From Ascidia mentula (taxonomy: Eukaryota; Chordata; Ascidiacea; Phlebobranchia; Ascidiidae), in assembly GCA_947561715.1 (NCBI GenBank), contig OX387204.1, positions 6,949,001 to 7,013,000 of the forward strand: a stretch of DNA of 64,000 nucleotides, given 5' to 3'. The position numbers were made by a program, and so were the translations under genes. Positions 23,909 to 36,000 of the stretch are shown piece after piece. Every line of letters begins with the position of its first letter. Within the stretch, counting starts at the first letter, position 1. The notes beneath the pieces are model-generated. The model made no database searches and was not told the origin of the DNA. It saw only the letters and a list, made by a program, of their open reading frames with translations.

Positions 23909-24289
23909 ATTAACTAGAAGATGTCGCAGAAGTAATGCCATGCCTATAAAGGGCCTGCGCAGTGGGGCGATCCCGCCTTGCTATGCGTAAGCATGGTATT
24001 ACTTCTGCGTTTTTTGATTACGATGGTGGACGCATGTGAAGGCCGCCTGACAAGTTGTGCGCTTGCGCACCAGTGTACCTTGGCCACAATATACCCCGTG
24101 AAGCCACTGAGCTCCTGTAGCTCAGTTGGTAGAGCGTTGGGCCTGGTTAGCCCAGGGTCGTGAGTTCAAACCTCACCGGGAGCTTGATTTTTCAGATCTC
24201 GCTCCGACTTGTCGGGAAAAGTGGCTGATCCAGCTTGCTTGCAAAGCCTTGGCTGCGAAGCCTGTGAACCTTATGATTAACTAGAAGAT
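23909..24289. mobile_element. tRNA-derived SINE flanked by 14-bp direct repeats
   Basis: ATTAACTAGAAGAT occurs at 23909-23922 and at 24276-24289, as a target-site duplication would. The body (23923-24275, 353 bp) starts with a perfect-ended hairpin: CGCAGAAGTAATGCCATGC at 23924-23942 against its inverse, with one mismatch, at 23992-24010. It then contains a tRNA-like sequence at about 24112-24184. It has no poly-A tail. The order of hairpin first and tRNA second is unusual for a SINE, so it may be a composite element or be read from the opposite strand. Confidence 0.65.
24112..24184 (+). tRNA. tRNA-like sequence, apparent anticodon GGT (Thr), probably part of a SINE
   Basis: The acceptor GCTCCTG pairs with CGGGAGC (one G-U), the D arm is GCTC-AGTTGGTA-GAGC and the T arm is GTGAG-TTCAAAC-CTCAC, so the internal promoter boxes look intact. 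The anticodon stem TGGGC/GCCCA encloses CTGGTTA, giving GGT. One extra base sits between the D arm and this stem. That insertion, the rare GGT anticodon in eukaryotes and the flanking target duplication favour a SINE component over a functional tRNA gene. Confidence 0.6.
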
Positions 24290-24994
24290 TGAATGATTTC
24301 AAAACCAGTAAGTAAGGAGATTGCCAAATTTCAGTCCCAAGGATCAGGCCTTAAAGGGTCAAGTAACATAAACTCTTGAGCTTCAATAAGGAACTCTACG
24401 CTTAACCTAATTAAGCGCCACTTACTACACAGATCGTTACAGCATTGCTTTTTTACTTTTATTTCGTGTGCAAAAATACGTGAAAACAAAATCCCACCAC
24501 GTTCGTTGAACACAAACATTATAAAGGTAAGTATATAAAATCAAAAACAATTTTCGATGTCGACAAAAATAGGAATATTTTGTAAATATGGAAACGAAAC
24601 GCGGAACACAGAAGACGCAGTGAATGCCATCACAGCTGGATAAAAGTGCAATGATGATTTGGAAACAACAAGAGACCATGAAATATATTAAGGTCCGCTG
24701 CACATTTAGATGCCTTTAATAACTTAATTTTGGAGCATTTTAGAAAAAGAAAAAAAGATGAAAGCGCGGGTTGATAGGTGCCTTTATAAATCGCTGAACT
24801 TTGAATGAAAGGGCGTAAAGATATTAAAAACAAACATACAAAATAATACAAAACTGATATATTGTTTTGCCATTTTAGGTGAGGCACACCAACCATTATC
24901 CATCATTAAGTTAAAACATATAAATATCAAGCAGACTGCAGGTCAAACCTCACAAGCTACTACGAATAGAGACTCATGGCCAAGCCATTTCGCT

Positions 24995-27900
24995 CTAATG
25001 AGGGAACAGTCGATTGTTGTTGTCGTCGCCTCGCATGCAAATGTTGACCTGCACTTCGTACGTTGGTGGCATTACGCCGAAACCCAGATGCGTGAGGTCA
25101 AAATCCGGCAGTTTCTTCATAGGTTCAACCAAGCTCACGTCGAAGTGCTTCAAAAGGGCCAAAGCCACGAGCTTGATCTCGATCAGGGCGATGTGGCGCC
25201 CGGGACAGCGAGTGGTGCCAAAGCCGAAGGTCATAATCGCCCGCGAGGAAGGGATGCGTTTGCGCTCTTTGAAGAAGCGTGAACGGCTGCGCAGCGTTCC
25301 GAGAACCGTTGCACGCGTGTGATGCCTCGCATCGCTGTCGCCCGAGCTGCTGTGGCCGCTGCTGCTGTTGCCGTCGAAAGCGCTGCTCTCGGATGACTCG
25401 TTTTCTCGCAAGAGGAAACGCTCGTGGTCATATTCCTGGAATGAGAAGCAAGATATCAGTCTTTGTGAGATGGAATCTGACTTCGGTCGAGTTCACATTA
25501 GAAACCATCGGAGTAAATCAATCAGCATTCGCCCGTAAGTAATTCAATTCTTAATGCCCAAAGTCGTGTATATCTGGGTGTTAAACCTACAGCTAACAAT
25601 GCACCCACAGTGTTTACGCCATTCTCGCTCATTTCAAACTGATCAACTGACTCAGGAGAAGGCCCTGAAGAGCGGAAAGGTGATTCACCCCGTAATTGGG
25701 TAACTAAACCCTTTAAAACCACGGCATCCCAAATTAAATTCCACATGGGTTGTTTATCCCACTCAAAACCCACGACCTTACCGTGGGATTGTCGAAGATT
25801 TCCTCGTCCATGTGGGTGACCCGCGCGAAGAACATGGTGTAGTCGCCCTTGCGGATCGCGAAATTTCGTCCCGAGTGCGTGTTTACGATCATGTCCGCCG
25901 ACGCCTTCCGCATGCTCATGCTCGACCCAGTGAGGCGCATCGTCTCTTTGAGGCAACCGTCTGCACACGATCGGTTGGTTAGCAAAAGTCAATACAACGC
26001 AGGGATGCGTGAAGAGCGAGAGTCGAAATTTGCCACCCGCGGTGATGAATGTTTACTGAGCCGAGGAAACAGGGAAACGGCTTTTGATACGACACTAGCT
26101 CTGCTGGTCGAAGTGGAGCGTTATGTAAGCAAATGAGAGTTGAATGCCGGAACAACAACACACACGATGCAAATTTCATTAGACCTTGTTTGGAATTATG
26201 GTTCACAATGCAGTTTATCGAAATTATAAATTCCAATTTGTGCGATAATTAAAGTTGTGCTATCTAAGCAACATTTTCATTGTTACAACAAACTGTAATC
26301 GGTGACAAAATTATTAAAATTTTTATGTTTTAACCAATTTTTATTCAAAGTAAATACAAACAGTTAATTTTTTTCTACTCACCAATCAGAACCAGCTTGT
26401 CAATATCCTTTTTCTTCATAGACAGGATGTCGTTCATTACAGGCCAAGCTTCCGCCGATTCAGACTCGTTTGTGAGGAAGGAGGAACTGCGAGATTTGGT
26501 CTTGGATAAAAATTCTTCGTATTCTTGTAAAGCCGCGTGCTTCGCATCTGGGTTGGCGAACAGGTGGGCAAGGGACCAGAAAAGGGCCGGGGCTGTGTTG
26601 GCCTGCGCTGACCACAGGATGATCATCAGATGTCGCGCGCTGGAGTCACGAAAGTCTGGAAACAGTTTCAGAAACAAAACACGTTATTTATAAAATCCTG
26701 ATTATTTTACAGAAACCGTCAATCAAATTTTCCAAAGGGTTCAGGGTATATTCCTATATACATATTTTTTTAAAACTGCACGTTTTTGGAGTTACATATT
26801 GCTTGTAAACATGTTTTTCATGTAAACTTTCGTTTATCGTTAAAGTTTGAACGTTGTCGCTGTACTGTTATACTTGGCATGGCAATGACCAACTATGATA
26901 CTGCAATAATATATCTTTGGCGGATCACTTTAGTGATATTGGAAATTTAGCGAAGACTGGACGAGTAACTAAAGCTACTGTTTAGCTTTATTTGGCTAAA
27001 GGTCGATCCTGCGGCTTATCTGGTAACAATCCATCAGTCGCAATTTTTCCGTGAAGCTAGCGGAGTAAAATATTTCTTTAAAAATGCGACCGCGGCGGAT
27101 GTTTGCCCTGAGGGATCGACGGTGACATTTTGCGCGGACTTGCAAGCGTATAAATTGGAAGAAATGTACAAAGACGCAAAGTAGACGTATGGATAAACAT
27201 CGCTGGCCCTAACACTGCGCGTTCATAATTAAGGACGCCGAAATGCGCCAACCGCCGACGTTTGGTACGTGACCACAGAACCACAACCACCGGAGCGACT
27301 ATAATTGTTCCGAAATATGCAGCAACGCTTCAGTGGTTTCAACGAGTTCTAAACTCTTCTACTCTAGAGGTTAAGTCTGCAATATCAGAACGTGCTTACA
27401 GATAACTAACGACTTATTTAAGTTTTGCATGCGAGATTTTCTTCAAACATACTTTTTCTGGGGTTTGCGTTCACAATTTCCGTAATCAACTGCGACACAT
27501 CTCTTCTCTCCGACCAATCGATCTCCGATATCATTTCGAGCATCTTCGAGAGCGCTCTTTTGGTCTCCGGGAGGAAGTGGATCGGAATGCGATCCACCAA
27601 CAGCGGGGATCCTTTGAAGTAGACCTTAAACACCTCGTAGAAGCGTGCGGTCTCTTCTGCCCGCTTCTGTGGGTCTGGTAGCGAACCGAAGAGCATGTTA
27701 AACGTGACGTCGAAAATGATACGTTTGCAAGCGTCGTAAAGGTCGACCTGAAATTCAAACACAAACCTTTTAAATGTGAAATTAAACCTGTTTTCGTGTT
27801 CCAAATTACACATCGTCTTTGTTATAGAACTTGTAAGAAAGAAGCAGTTGAACTTTATCCAAGGTCGATTTGATGACACAAGTCGGTTTAAAAATCATGC

Positions 27901-29060
27901 TCTAAACTATTTCACTTCTTCAAGTGAGAACGTTTGTTACACGTCAAATCATTATAAAGTATTTTTACCACTTTATGCATGCTATTATTGGCGAATAAAA
28001 ATACAAAAACACGAAAACTTCAATATACCGTGGAAGCTCCTTTCCTAACCCCGGCATCTTCCAAAACCCTTTGCAGTGCAATCACAACCGCACTCCTCGC
28101 CACCTGGCAAAGATCCGTGAGCTGTGTGGTTCCTCGGAGGTTGCTCTCCAGGGCATGTTCGATCCTCTTCGAGATACTCTTCCCCGTTGGATAAACTGCC
28201 TCCGTCACACTCGGGGCACCGTGGCGCCACTTTTTCCATTGCTTTACCACGCGACTGACAAAGCCCCATTGGTGCTGTTGAGGGTTGTTGTGTATGTAGT
28301 GGTTCGGGCCAACCATGTTGGTTACGAAGTCCCCGATGATGTCTTTATGATCGAGCAATCTGGCCCTTTCCAGATTCCGCACGTCCAGGGGATTCATGAA
28401 CACGTGCGTGTTCCTGTGAAAATATTTACTGACGTGAATATATGCTGGGGAACAAGAGATTAGGTTTTTTTTCGAAAGTTTATCTGTAAAAACACAAAGA
28501 AAGAGACGCTTACCACCCGGCCAGTTCTATCGTGTAGACATCGCCGTGCTTTTCTTTGAGCTGCGTCAAGTACCCGAGAGGATCTTTGCCGAAATCCAAC
28601 GCTCCTCCCACAAATGGGATGGGGTGACGTACCAACGGTGGTTCGGCCTGCTTTCTGTGGCGTAATTATCGTGTTGAAAAATAACGTGCGGAAGAAATTA
28701 TTTGGCTTAAAATTGATCACACCTGCATGTAACAAGCTGCTGTTTATCAACTGGAACATACAACAGGGATTTTTAATTTTAAACGATTTTATAACCGGGA
28801 TGTATACAAAACGCTTGTACAAAATGTTAGGAGTAATTTACAACGTAGCCTACATGCAAATCTTGTGGAGGTCAAAATTATGCGGCCTCCAACATGCGGT
28901 GACCTTTTAAACATGCCTCAAAGGCAGATTGTAATACCTTAGCCGGTAAATAGAAATATTTAGTTACTTCAACTTACCTTCTTCTTCTTTTTATCAGGTA
29001 TCGAAGAGCCAAAAAGTTAACCAGAAGGAGAATGGCCCGGACGGTGTATTCCAAAAGCAT
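24995..29060 (-). CDS. Cytochrome P450, CYP7/CYP8/CYP39 group (7 exons, 598 aa)
   Basis: Exons: 28978-29060, 28514-28654, 28029-28413, 27453-27747, 26383-26655, 25782-25960 and 24995-25435; all phases join and total 599 codons. The order is an N-terminal membrane anchor (residues 4-25) ending in RRRR, a Pro-rich hinge (PPLVRHPIPFVG), an I helix LWSAQANTAP (315-324), ExxR as KETMRL (E398, R401), and the haem loop FGFGTTRCPGRHIA with the ligand Cys at about 529. The I helix has Asn-Thr in place of the usual acidic-Thr pair, as in CYP7A/7B and CYP8B, and the C-terminal region FFKERKR...IEIKLVALALLKHFD resembles CYP7B1. These enzymes hydroxylate sterols (7-alpha or 12-alpha) or isomerise prostaglandin H2 in the ER. 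The substrate is not predictable here. A Ser/Gly-rich insertion at about 464-490 makes the protein longer than the usual 500 residues. Confidence 0.88.
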
Positions 29061-32000
29061 TTCGCGTTTTTCCTTTGAACAATGCAATACTTGCAATAAC
29101 CTATGAAATAGCTTTGCTGGCACTGCAAAAGTTTCAGGGTTTGCGTTTAAAGTATTCGCATCCGAGCAGAAAGATCATGAAAAACGCAAACCTGTTTCGG
29201 CGTCCGCCAGTCAAAATTTTTAATACCTCGGCTAATATTTTTTATTGCCGGCGCTGACGCACATTGTTTACGCTCCACGTGACTGTTGCTAATAAAGCTC
29301 CACGAGGCCTCGTAAACTTGCCTGTCACCACACCTTAGGCAAGAGATAAGTTCCGCCAAGGCGGACTTGAATCACATAGCGTGTGTTAGAACGTCCCATG
29401 GAGGTTCTGAATAGAACACTGAAAGATGTTCACGCAAAACACCTGCGTCAGGATGGCTCACCTTGCCCTTCTGAGCTAACTTTTTCCAAATCGTGTTTTT
29501 ATAACGTCTAAGCACAAGGGAGAAAGAATTTGGAGCATTGACGCATAAATAAAAAAGGTCCGTACCTTTGCAAGCACGCTCACGCAGAAAAAGAGCGGAG
29601 AGTGTTTCCGCTTGGCTGTGCCCGTAGGTGCCAACGTAAGCGTAGGCAAAATTTTCAAGTATTTGGCAGGAATCTTACAACTAAATCCTATTTTCGTATT
29701 TGCACTAAGAAAGACAAAGCGCCTATGGCACCACGTATATCAATCAAAACGGTTGGAGAAAGTTTCACAAAAACAGGTTTGTCCATTCTTTTAAAGGACG
29801 TGTATTATTTTTCACAGTGGTGTAAAAATTATAAAATATTGTACATCGGTCGGAAGTTCTGAAAGTCGTGTACGTAGTGACTATCGATCTCTGTAAATAC
29901 TGGAGAGCGATCTCCGGCACTTTCTAAATGCTAAAGCGCTACTTGGCGTGTTCAACCAAATCTCAGGAGGTGAGTGGTCATAAACAATGGCTTCTACTTA
30001 AAGTATAGTGATCTCACAAAATTATAACCATATAAAATTGAAGAAAAAACATACGGCGATGACTAATGTTGCGAAAAAACAATAAAAAATGGTAAAAAAG
30101 GGAGGGTTTTGTACAAAATGTTCCCGCAAAAATACATTACACATACATCAAGTGCATTTTTTCATGACCATGATTGGATCTAAACTGTTTTTTCGGTAAA
30201 GATGGAATTCGATACAAAAACTTGCTTCAAATGGTGTTTAAACTCGAACCCGTAAAATACGAGCGCCTTGGTCATGATAAAGTGCGTAAATGTGGTCATT
30301 TTTTGGGCGCTGCTGCACATCAGAGAGCATGGTTATACGCAGGTAGATCGTATTGAATAAGCACAGACAACGGAAAGCAAAAAAAGGCGCGTAATTTTTT
30401 TTAGTCTGGGAAAAGGGGCAGATGAGACGATAAAAACATCGGTGGGTAAATTTTTCGCCCGTGTTGTAACCCGTACCGGCTTTTAGCGTGATTCATATTA
30501 CAGAGAAAAACGTCTACATCCATCACTCACGCTGGCACAATACCTTCTTGGCCTTTGCACGCAAGGTCTCAACGCACTCCATATCGTTATGGTATTTGCG
30601 TCAAATATTTGGTGATAGTGAAATTTAATCATGTACCCTTATCCCTTACGAATTGATGCATTAAGATTATATCGCTGAAAGATTGCAAACATAGCATTTT
30701 TAAACCCACTATACAAAAAAACACGTAAGTCCCTATCCTATATTAATTTTTTTTCGACTTTTATATTTATTTGTGTTGTTAAATGTTGACTGCATGTAGT
30801 AAGTGTAGTGAAAAACTATACTTTCAAGCCACCGTATACATGTACCGTCGTACAAATTAAGGCGTTTTTGCATATATGCCATTATTTGCAATGCAAACGC
30901 TTAACAGATTTTGCAGCCATTTTTATCACATGAAAAAATCGACAGAACCAAGCGACTGCGGACACGCAAACTCTGTTTAACATCAAGCAATGATTGATGG
31001 CTGTTCCAAGAGGCGTAAGGTCAAAGGTCGCGATAAAAATATAGTTTTGATTTCGTGCACGTTTTTCAGGGATGCAAATAAAGTGCTGACCTTGACATTC
31101 GAACAAGACATGTCAGTTTGACATCAGTCGTATATCGCACCAGCCATTTCGCCCAGCGTGTTTGATGTGTGAGTTAAGAACACGTCGAGATGCACCAATT
31201 TTTGCAAAAACCTTCTTCTCCAGGCAAACACGTGCAACTGCGGGTAGCACTTGTCGATGTACGGCGTCAAATAACGTTGCGCGAATTACCTTCCAATGTA
31301 TAATTTGGGTGTTATCCTAACACCTGCATGCTGTTGTGCTCTACTCGTTTTTAAGTAGAACATTGCAAGGGCCTCGGGGCAAAGCATTCTGCGAACAATT
31401 CGAATTCGTGTCTTGCCAAGTTCGGGAATTCGAAGGTGACCGGGGAGGATTTTAATTTTTCTTGGTTTTGTTCAATGCTTGAAGAGTTTTGACACGCCCC
31501 TAGGTAACAAAGATGTAGGCTGCAAATAAATCTTGACCAATAAAAATCTTCACTAGAATGACTGAATTCAAGAAAAAACTATCAAAGGTGATATGCGAAT
31601 ATTTATAAGTTCAGTGTATTGAAAACCATGCAAACAGGCGATAATATTTTATATTTTTTGGAATTTTTTGACGATATTAATAGATATGATATTTACCTTA
31701 ACCTAGGCAGATTTTTTCTGTCTTTCGTGTGCAATAAATGAGTCTTTTTATCTTTGAGTCTCTTTTAATTTTTATCCCAAACGTTACTTTCGATACAAAA
31801 ACTTTGGGATTTCTAAGAAATGACTTTGAAACTTATGGGACTTTCTCTATTCGAACGGATAATAAGTGCCGAATTAACGTTAAAAATACACTATTTTTAT
31901 AATAAAATCAGTTAGCGTGTATGGCTACCCGCACCAACATAGGCCTGGGTCATGCATTGCAGTTGTGCCTGAATCAATGTCACTTTTCCCCGATAAACCA

Positions 32001-33012
32001 GAAACGTCCGGCTGTGTTGCCAAATGACCGAACGATCGGTGCTATAACTAAAACAGCCTGTTCAGGGAAATTGGGTTATCCATTAAACTGTCGTATAAAG
32101 CATGGATTAGTTAGAAAAACCTTAGTAGAGAAATTTCTCTTTCTTCGACATGAGTAGAAATACTTTAATCCCGTTATGTTTGCGATACTGTTTACTACTG
32201 TTTACACATTTTCAACGGCCAGTGGAAGTAAATAATGCGCTGCGGATTTTTATTGCAAACTCTCCGTTTTAAAAAAATTAATATCCGCGCCATAGCTGAT
32301 TAAATGTTAAGATGCTTGTGAATTGATTTGAGGTAGTGGAGAGCCTTTTTATTTTATTTTAACCTAATACTTGCTTTGCTTTTTTTGAGACTGATGATGC
32401 TTTCAACAAAGCGAAATATATTTGTCCAATTTAACAAGACTGACAGATTTTAGCCTCAAACGAAAGTTTCTTAGATAGCTGATTCAATGTTAAGACGCAA
32501 GTTTGTGCATTTCTCTTTTCAAATTGGCGATTAACGTCAGAGCGGCAGCGCTTCAATGAATATTCGACTTCTAAAAGGCAAAATATGTTGCGGGAGTAAA
32601 AGTGTCAATTATACCCGGAAAAAAGCAAACGAACAAATCTGAAAGGAAAGCGTACAAGAACATTGAAGGTCTTCCCAAAAGGTCAATAAGAATGCCATTC
32701 AACAATTTTAAACTTATGTTATTATAACATAGTGCGTACAGACAACACAGTTTCCCTTATTGCTAAATAAATGTCGGTCGAATTAAGACTGTGTTAACAG
32801 CAGCGTTGTATTGCACCGGATCAACAGACAGCAACGTACACTTAATTGGTGGCAGGTAAGACACTGGTGACGAAAATACATACATCAGACTTGCGCCGTC
32901 AGATCATATCCGCGATCACGTCCAAGGCGCCTCGGCTTGGGGGCAGATCGTTGGACGCAAAATAAACGTCTGCATGAATACCGATGGAAACATACATCAC
33001 TGAACGTTTTAA
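29061..33012. other. Intergenic between the P450 and atrx, nothing convincing
   Basis: About 4 kb of AT-rich sequence covering the upstream region of the P450 gene and the downstream region of atrx. No coding exon, RNA gene or bounded repeat could be supported; the open frames here lack splice or family evidence. Confidence 0.5.
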
Positions 33013-36000
33013 TCAAAAATAAGGCGGTCGCTGTTCTTTGTGGTTGGACCAAGTTGGCCTTGGTTGGTCGGTGGGAGGGGCACGCGGTCGGAACGTGTAA
33101 TAACTGCTGTGCGGAGTACGTTGGCCCGTGGTTGGGTTAGTGTATTGAGCACCGTACTGCGGCATGTACGATTTGTAACCAAAACCGTTCTGAGCGTTCA
33201 TATATCTTGGTCTGTAGTTGTAGTTGGAGCCTGGAGCTTGTGTCGATGTATTCGGGGCCGTTGTTGGGTGATTAGGGTTCGTGTGCTCGGGGTTCAAATT
33301 CGGATGAACAGTGGGTCGGTTTAGAGTAAGGACATGCTTCAGCTGGTCGATCTTGGTGAGAATGAATCTGCAACGACACAATTTGTTTAAATTGGGAAAC
33401 ACGACCCGTCGTAGGTGATTTTTTTAGCAATGATTGCGGTGTCGTGAAAATCCAACGCTTCTTGTACCAAGATTTCAGGTTTTACTCAGCAATGACAACT
33501 ACTGTAACACAAACATGAGTTAACCAAAAAAAAACCATAACTCATTGAGTACTACTAGCTGTCAGTATTTATGAAGTCAAGTTAAAGCGCTACGGGTCAT
33601 CGTTCCTATTTAAGACCGTTTAGATAAGGCTGCCGGATTCAAAGCGGCCGACGTAACAAGTGAGGGAGCACTTAGATTGGATGTCACGCAGTGGGTTTAT
33701 CGGGGAGGTCGGATTAGAATATCGTACAAACCAATCTACTTTTTTGTAAGTGAAACTGTTGCTTCCGTTCCGGTTCAACAACGTAAACGAACGGTAAATA
33801 GTTTGGTACTGGTTTATACTTTTAGGGACTGTTTCGTTGTCAAGTCAGACATTCAAAAATTGCCCTCATTGGAAAGGTAAAAATAATTTGCTCTTTGCCA
33901 AAAACCTTTTTTTTAATTATTTCGCTACCCTAGGTTCATTTTCCCACTGTGACAAGGATCGGCAACCTTTCCTTAGCCGCCGGCCAAAGTTCAAACACTG
34001 CAATGTATCAGCGGGACGTACAATTTATTCCACTTAAAACAACGTATGGGGTGAACAGGTGGAGTATTTTTTTTAGATTAACTTTTTATTCTTTGTGCTG
34101 CGTACACTTCTTCCACTCATAAGGTCAATTGCACTGAGCAACCTGGTAACCTAGCCAGGAACAATATCTCCACTTTGCGGAGGTACGATCCATTGAGTAC
34201 ACGTAACTTTGTACGAAATAACAGGGATTTATTAGTTATGCTCTAATGTAAAGCACACTGTGATTCATATAGTTGCAGCACGTGGGCCTGATGGAGAAAA
34301 TACAAGTTACATTTCTCCCCACCTCATCTCTTTGAGCGAAATGTTAAGACAATATCGACTCCCCAAAAAATCTGTCGCAGGCGGAAGTTGTAACTTATCT
34401 TTATCTGGCACAATCTTATGTGAAAATGATTCACCCGGCCCAAACTCTTCACAGCCGGCGGAGCGAATAATGACAGTCGATAATTTGACAATTATTCTCT
34501 CATTAAACCCGACCAACGCCAAGTGCACTGTTCAAATATTTGCTCGCGAAATTTTACACCGTTGCACAACAGCAGGGAACTGTTGGGGGTAAATAGGAGA
34601 ACTGGCACCGTGTTTAAAAAAATGTTGCCATCCCATCCCTTCATTCTTCTGGATAAATTGAGAAAAAAGCGACCCAATTCAGTTTGTCCCAAGTAAACAC
34701 TAAATTATATTAGGTATGTTGTCATATTCAATACTGTGGGATATTTAGTGCAAATGTGATGAAGATGGACAAAGTCCTCAGTGGAAAAGCTTGATTACAG
34801 TCTAAATCTAATGCAAAAAGTGACATCACTCTTTTAAAGCAAAACCCGTAGCTCGGTTCCACCGTTCGTTTCGGTTGTTGCTCAAACAGCCACAACAACA
34901 GGGCCAGTATGCAAAGCGCATTAGGTCGTCTACGCAAAACAGATACGCTGTGATTTAGCGCACTGAAACATCACAAAGCGGTCCTGAAGAATAACCAGTT
35001 TGTAAGTTAAGTTCTTATTATAGTAGGTGCCAGTGGCATGCGAATGGCGTGCGAATATGACCTCGTTGATGCGAGACCGAACGTGCAACCGCACCACGTA
35101 CCCGACATTCAGATGCGGGGTCACCGCGGAGGTTATGGTGTTCCTATAGCATATGTTTTTAGTCAACTGAGGCTTGTGTGGGTTTGCGGGATGCCGTAAC
35201 ACTGTGACCCGTTAGGAATGCTCGGGACTCCTCGAACCTTATAAACACGGGAAAGGGAAATGGGCGGTGGCGTGGAAAGGAGATCAAGCAATTTTTGTTT
35301 CTTATTACTTAAAATGTGGAATATGCTTGTAAGCACACCTCCTTTCATGATGCGTTGGACCACAGCAGTGCACACTGTATTTGTCAGGGTCAGACGTATG
35401 GGATCTGATACCAAAACCTGTAAGGTTTTATCGGTGTTCACGCCATTCTAACTTTTACAATTTATAATGTACAGTTCATTTATGTTGTGGACTTTTGCGC
35501 AGAAATGAAGATGATTTGATTTGACTGCAACCCTTTTGGTGCGTCAGCGTGGACGGGATTGCTGGGCGGTTTCATGCTACTTACAAAAACTGTATGCATG
35601 GGCAGATGGAAATGCGACAGGTTCTTGCATATATAGAACCACACGAAACACAACTTCAATCACGTAATTTTCGGTAAAATGACGCAAAATTGCGACTATT
35701 ATATTAAATCCAATCTTTACATTTGGTCTTATAATCATTACTTTTATTTCCCATTCATGTGCAAGTTTGCATTGCGGCAAAAAATACAATATCGCAAAAG
35801 CACGCGCCAACCTTTGGGTCCGTTGCATTTGCTCCTTGAGTAAAATTTCCTTTGCTTGAATGCTGACGGCGGACGCTTGCAGTCGCTCCGTCCCCATCTC
35901 CGGATCACACGCCTTCAGTCTCAGCATGATCACATGTAGTTCCTCATCCTGTTAAAACGATAAAACTTTGAATATGTTTGTTAATATTTTGAAGAAGTTG

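Noticed and set aside
25522..25992. 156-codon minus-strand frame over the P450 ExxR exon
   Set aside because: It is a shifted frame; the P450 frame with KETMRL and correct splice phases explains this region.
31921..32157. 78-codon plus-strand frame in the P450-atrx intergenic region
   Set aside because: No homology that I recognise and no supporting splice or regulatory signals.
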